A program made the position numbers and the translations under genes. The notes beneath the pieces are model-generated. The model made no database searches, was not told where the DNA came from, and saw only the letters and a program-made list of their open reading frames with translations. Shown here in pieces: positions 62,565-64,000 of a DNA stretch of 64,000 nucleotides. The DNA comes from Solwaraspora sp. WMMD1047 (GTDB lineage: Bacteria; Actinomycetota; Actinomycetes; Mycobacteriales; Micromonosporaceae). The stretch lies in the NCBI RefSeq assembly GCF_029626155.1, contig NZ_JARUBL010000001.1, positions 5,126,501 to 5,190,500 of the forward strand, in the 5' to 3' direction. The stretch's first letter is position 1, and each line of letters opens with the position of its first letter.

Positions 62565-64000
62565 GTGACACAGCAGGAGGCACCTCGATTCGTGCAGGAG
62601 GTGCTGGCCGGGTTCGACGCGGGCGAGCCGGCCGACGACGACCGGGCCGCGCTGGCCGCCCTGCCGCTCTACCGGACCACCTTCGTCGTGGTCGACCTGG
62701 AGACCACCGGCGGGGCGCCGGACGGCGGCGGCATCACCGAGATCGGCGCGGTGAAGGTCCGCGGCGGCGAACCGCTGGGCACCCTGGCCACCCTGGTCAA
62801 CCCGGGCACCCCGATTCCGCCCTTCATCACCGTGCTGACCGGCATCACCCAGGCGATGTTGACGCCGGCTCCGCCGATCGAGGAGGTCCTGCCGAGCTTC
62901 CTGGAGTTCATCCGGGGCGCGGTGCTGGTCGCGCACAACGCTCCGTACGACGTCGGTTTTCTGAAGGCGGCCTGCGCCCGGCACGGTTATCCCTGGCCGG
63001 CGCCCCGGGTGCTGGACACCGCCGCGTTGGCCCGCCGGGTGCTCACCCGCGACGAGGTGCCCAACCGCAAGCTGGGCACCCTGGCGGCCTTCTTCCGGAC
63101 CACCCACCGCCCCACCCACCGGGCGCTCGACGACGCCCTGGCCACCGTCGAGGTGCTGCACGGGCTGATCGCCCGGCTGGGCGGTCACCGGGTGCACACG
63201 CTGGGCGAGACGATCGAGTTCGCCAAGGCGGTCAGCCCCACCCAGCGCCGCAAGCGGCACCTCGCCGAGGGGCTGCCCCGGGTGCCGGGGGTCTACATCT
63301 TCCGGGCCGCCGACGACCGGGCGCTGTATGTCGGCACCTCCGGCGACATCGCCACCCGGGTCCGCAGCTACTTCACCGCGGCCGAGAAGCGGGCCCGGAT
63401 CTCGGAGATGCTGGCGGCGGCCGAGCGGGTGGAGGCGGTCGAGTGCGCCCACACGCTGGAGGCCGAGGTGCGCGAGCTGCGATTGATCGCCGCGCACGCG
63501 CCGCCGTACAACCGGCGGTCGAAGTTCCCGGAGCGGATGATCTGGCTGAAGCTCACCACCGAGCTCTACCCGCGGCTGTCGGTGGTCCGGGCGCTGAACC
63601 CGGACGACGAGGCGTACCTCGGACCGTTCAGCTCCCGACGGGTGGCGGAGCTGGCCGCGGCGGGGCTGCACGACACGATGCCGCTGCGCCAGTGCACCCA
63701 CAAGCTGACCGCCCGCAGCACGGTGCCGGCCTGCGCCCTGGCCGAGCTGGGCCGCTGCGACGCCCCCTGCGAACACCGGATCTCCCCGGCCGAGTACGCC
63801 CGCCGCGCCGCCGACCCGTTCCGCACCGCCATGGTGGACGATCCGCAGGTGGTGGTGGACGGTCTGCGGGCCAGGATGGAGGCCCTCGCCACCGCCGGCC
63901 GGTACGAGGAGGCGGCGGTGGTCCGCAGCCGGCTGGTCGCGGTGCTGCGGGCGACCGTGCGGATGCAGCGGCTCGCCGGTCTGACCCGGATCGCCGAGCT
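62565..64000 (+). CDS. DnaQ-type exonuclease fused to UvrC-like GIY-YIG nuclease (Rv2191 family), 3' end beyond window
   Basis: At least 478 codons, open at the window edge. A DEDDh 3'-5' exonuclease (about 35-210) has VVDLETTGG, VAHNAPYDVGFL and THRALDDALAT. A GIY-YIG nuclease domain (about 235-330) begins PGVYIFRAADDRALYVGTSGDI, followed by a UvrC-like region including CTHKL and PCEHRISPAEYARR with Cys residues, and a UVR-like segment EALATAGRYEEAAVVR. It matches M. tuberculosis Rv2191, a standalone UvrC-like protein; the role is probably DNA repair or nucleic-acid processing. A leaderless GTG start is predicted. The stop lies beyond base 64000. Confidence 0.92.
   Translation, partial: MTQQEAPRFVQEVLAGFDAGEPADDDRAALAALPLYRTTFVVVDLETTGGAPDGGGITEIGAVKVRGGEPLGTLATLVNPGTPIPPFITVLTGITQAMLTPAPPIEEVLPSFLEFIRGAVLVAHNAPYDVGFLKAACARHGYPWPAPRVLDTAALARRVLTRDEVPNRKLGTLAAFFRTTHRPTHRALDDALATVEVLHGLIARLGGHRVHTLGETIEFAKAVSPTQRRKRHLAEGLPRVPGVYIFRAADDRALYVGTSGDIATRVRSYFTAAEKRARISEMLAAAERVEAVECAHTLEAEVRELRLIAAHAPPYNRRSKFPERMIWLKLTTELYPRLSVVRALNPDDEAYLGPFSSRRVAELAAAGLHDTMPLRQCTHKLTARSTVPACALAELGRCDAPCEHRISPAEYARRAADPFRTAMVDDPQVVVDGLRARMEALATAGRYEEAAVVRSRLVAVLRATVRMQRLAGLTRIAE

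Overview
The DNA is very GC-rich, with leaderless and GTG-started genes, and reads as chromosome of an actinobacterium, most likely a Micromonosporaceae member (Micromonospora/Salinispora group). Supporting signs are the XRE-DUF397 pair with two small Cys-rich partners, a DUF574-type methyltransferase, split CrtYc/CrtYd lycopene cyclase, CBM2-tagged secreted glycosidases, and MptA/PimB-type mannosyltransferases. No rRNA, tRNA, CRISPR array, IS element or phage gene was found.

The backbone matches the gene order I know from Mycobacterium tuberculosis Rv2172c-Rv2191: metF, idsA, mptA, Rv2175c, pknL-type kinase, class II aroG, Rv2179c exoribonuclease, Rv2182c acyltransferase, Rv2185c SRPBCC protein, fadD15, pimB and the DnaQ/UvrC-like nuclease. 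Accessory blocks sit between these anchors.

Region by region: 1-2340 holds the end of a carotenoid glycosyltransferase and a CrtI/CrtD desaturase. 2341-6700 holds secreted GH62 and GH43 arabinofuranosidases whose promoters carry LacI-type operators. 6800-7950 (minus) is a DUF2089 regulator, membrane protein and SHOCT-like protein. 8060-16960 is the metF/idsA/mptA/kinase block with crtYc-crtYd inserted and nfo after the kinase. 17050-21420 holds threonine aldolase, DAHP synthase, a lipoprotein, DUF2000 and an O-methyltransferase. 21490-25255 holds a CBM2-GH18 chitinase and a DUF4397 surface protein with a class F sortase. 25430-28600 holds DUF2203, proC, phosphofructokinase and the exoribonuclease. 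29000-33770 is a possible cyclic-nucleotide module: a Crp-family regulator, a small repeat protein and a 1,200-residue cyclase-ATPase. 33800-44850 holds lipid, trehalose, monooxygenase, glucokinase and acyl-CoA ligase genes. 44860-50020 holds a two-component system, a methyltransferase and a GGDEF-EAL protein. 49980-54410 (minus) is an M48 protease, PimB and ABC exporter operon. 54500-60640 is a regulator-rich accessory patch, including a flavin monooxygenase interrupted by a stop codon. The window ends with a NYN-domain protein and the 5' part of the nuclease gene.

Themes that connect the genes: polyprenyl-phosphate-mannose and PIM glycolipid synthesis (idsA, mptA, pimB, acyltransferase), carotenoid synthesis (idsA, desaturase, glycosyltransferase, crtYc/Yd), secreted polysaccharide degradation, and nucleotide or phospho-signalling. 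Gene calls rest on recognised protein motifs. Regulatory sites are read by eye and remain predictions.
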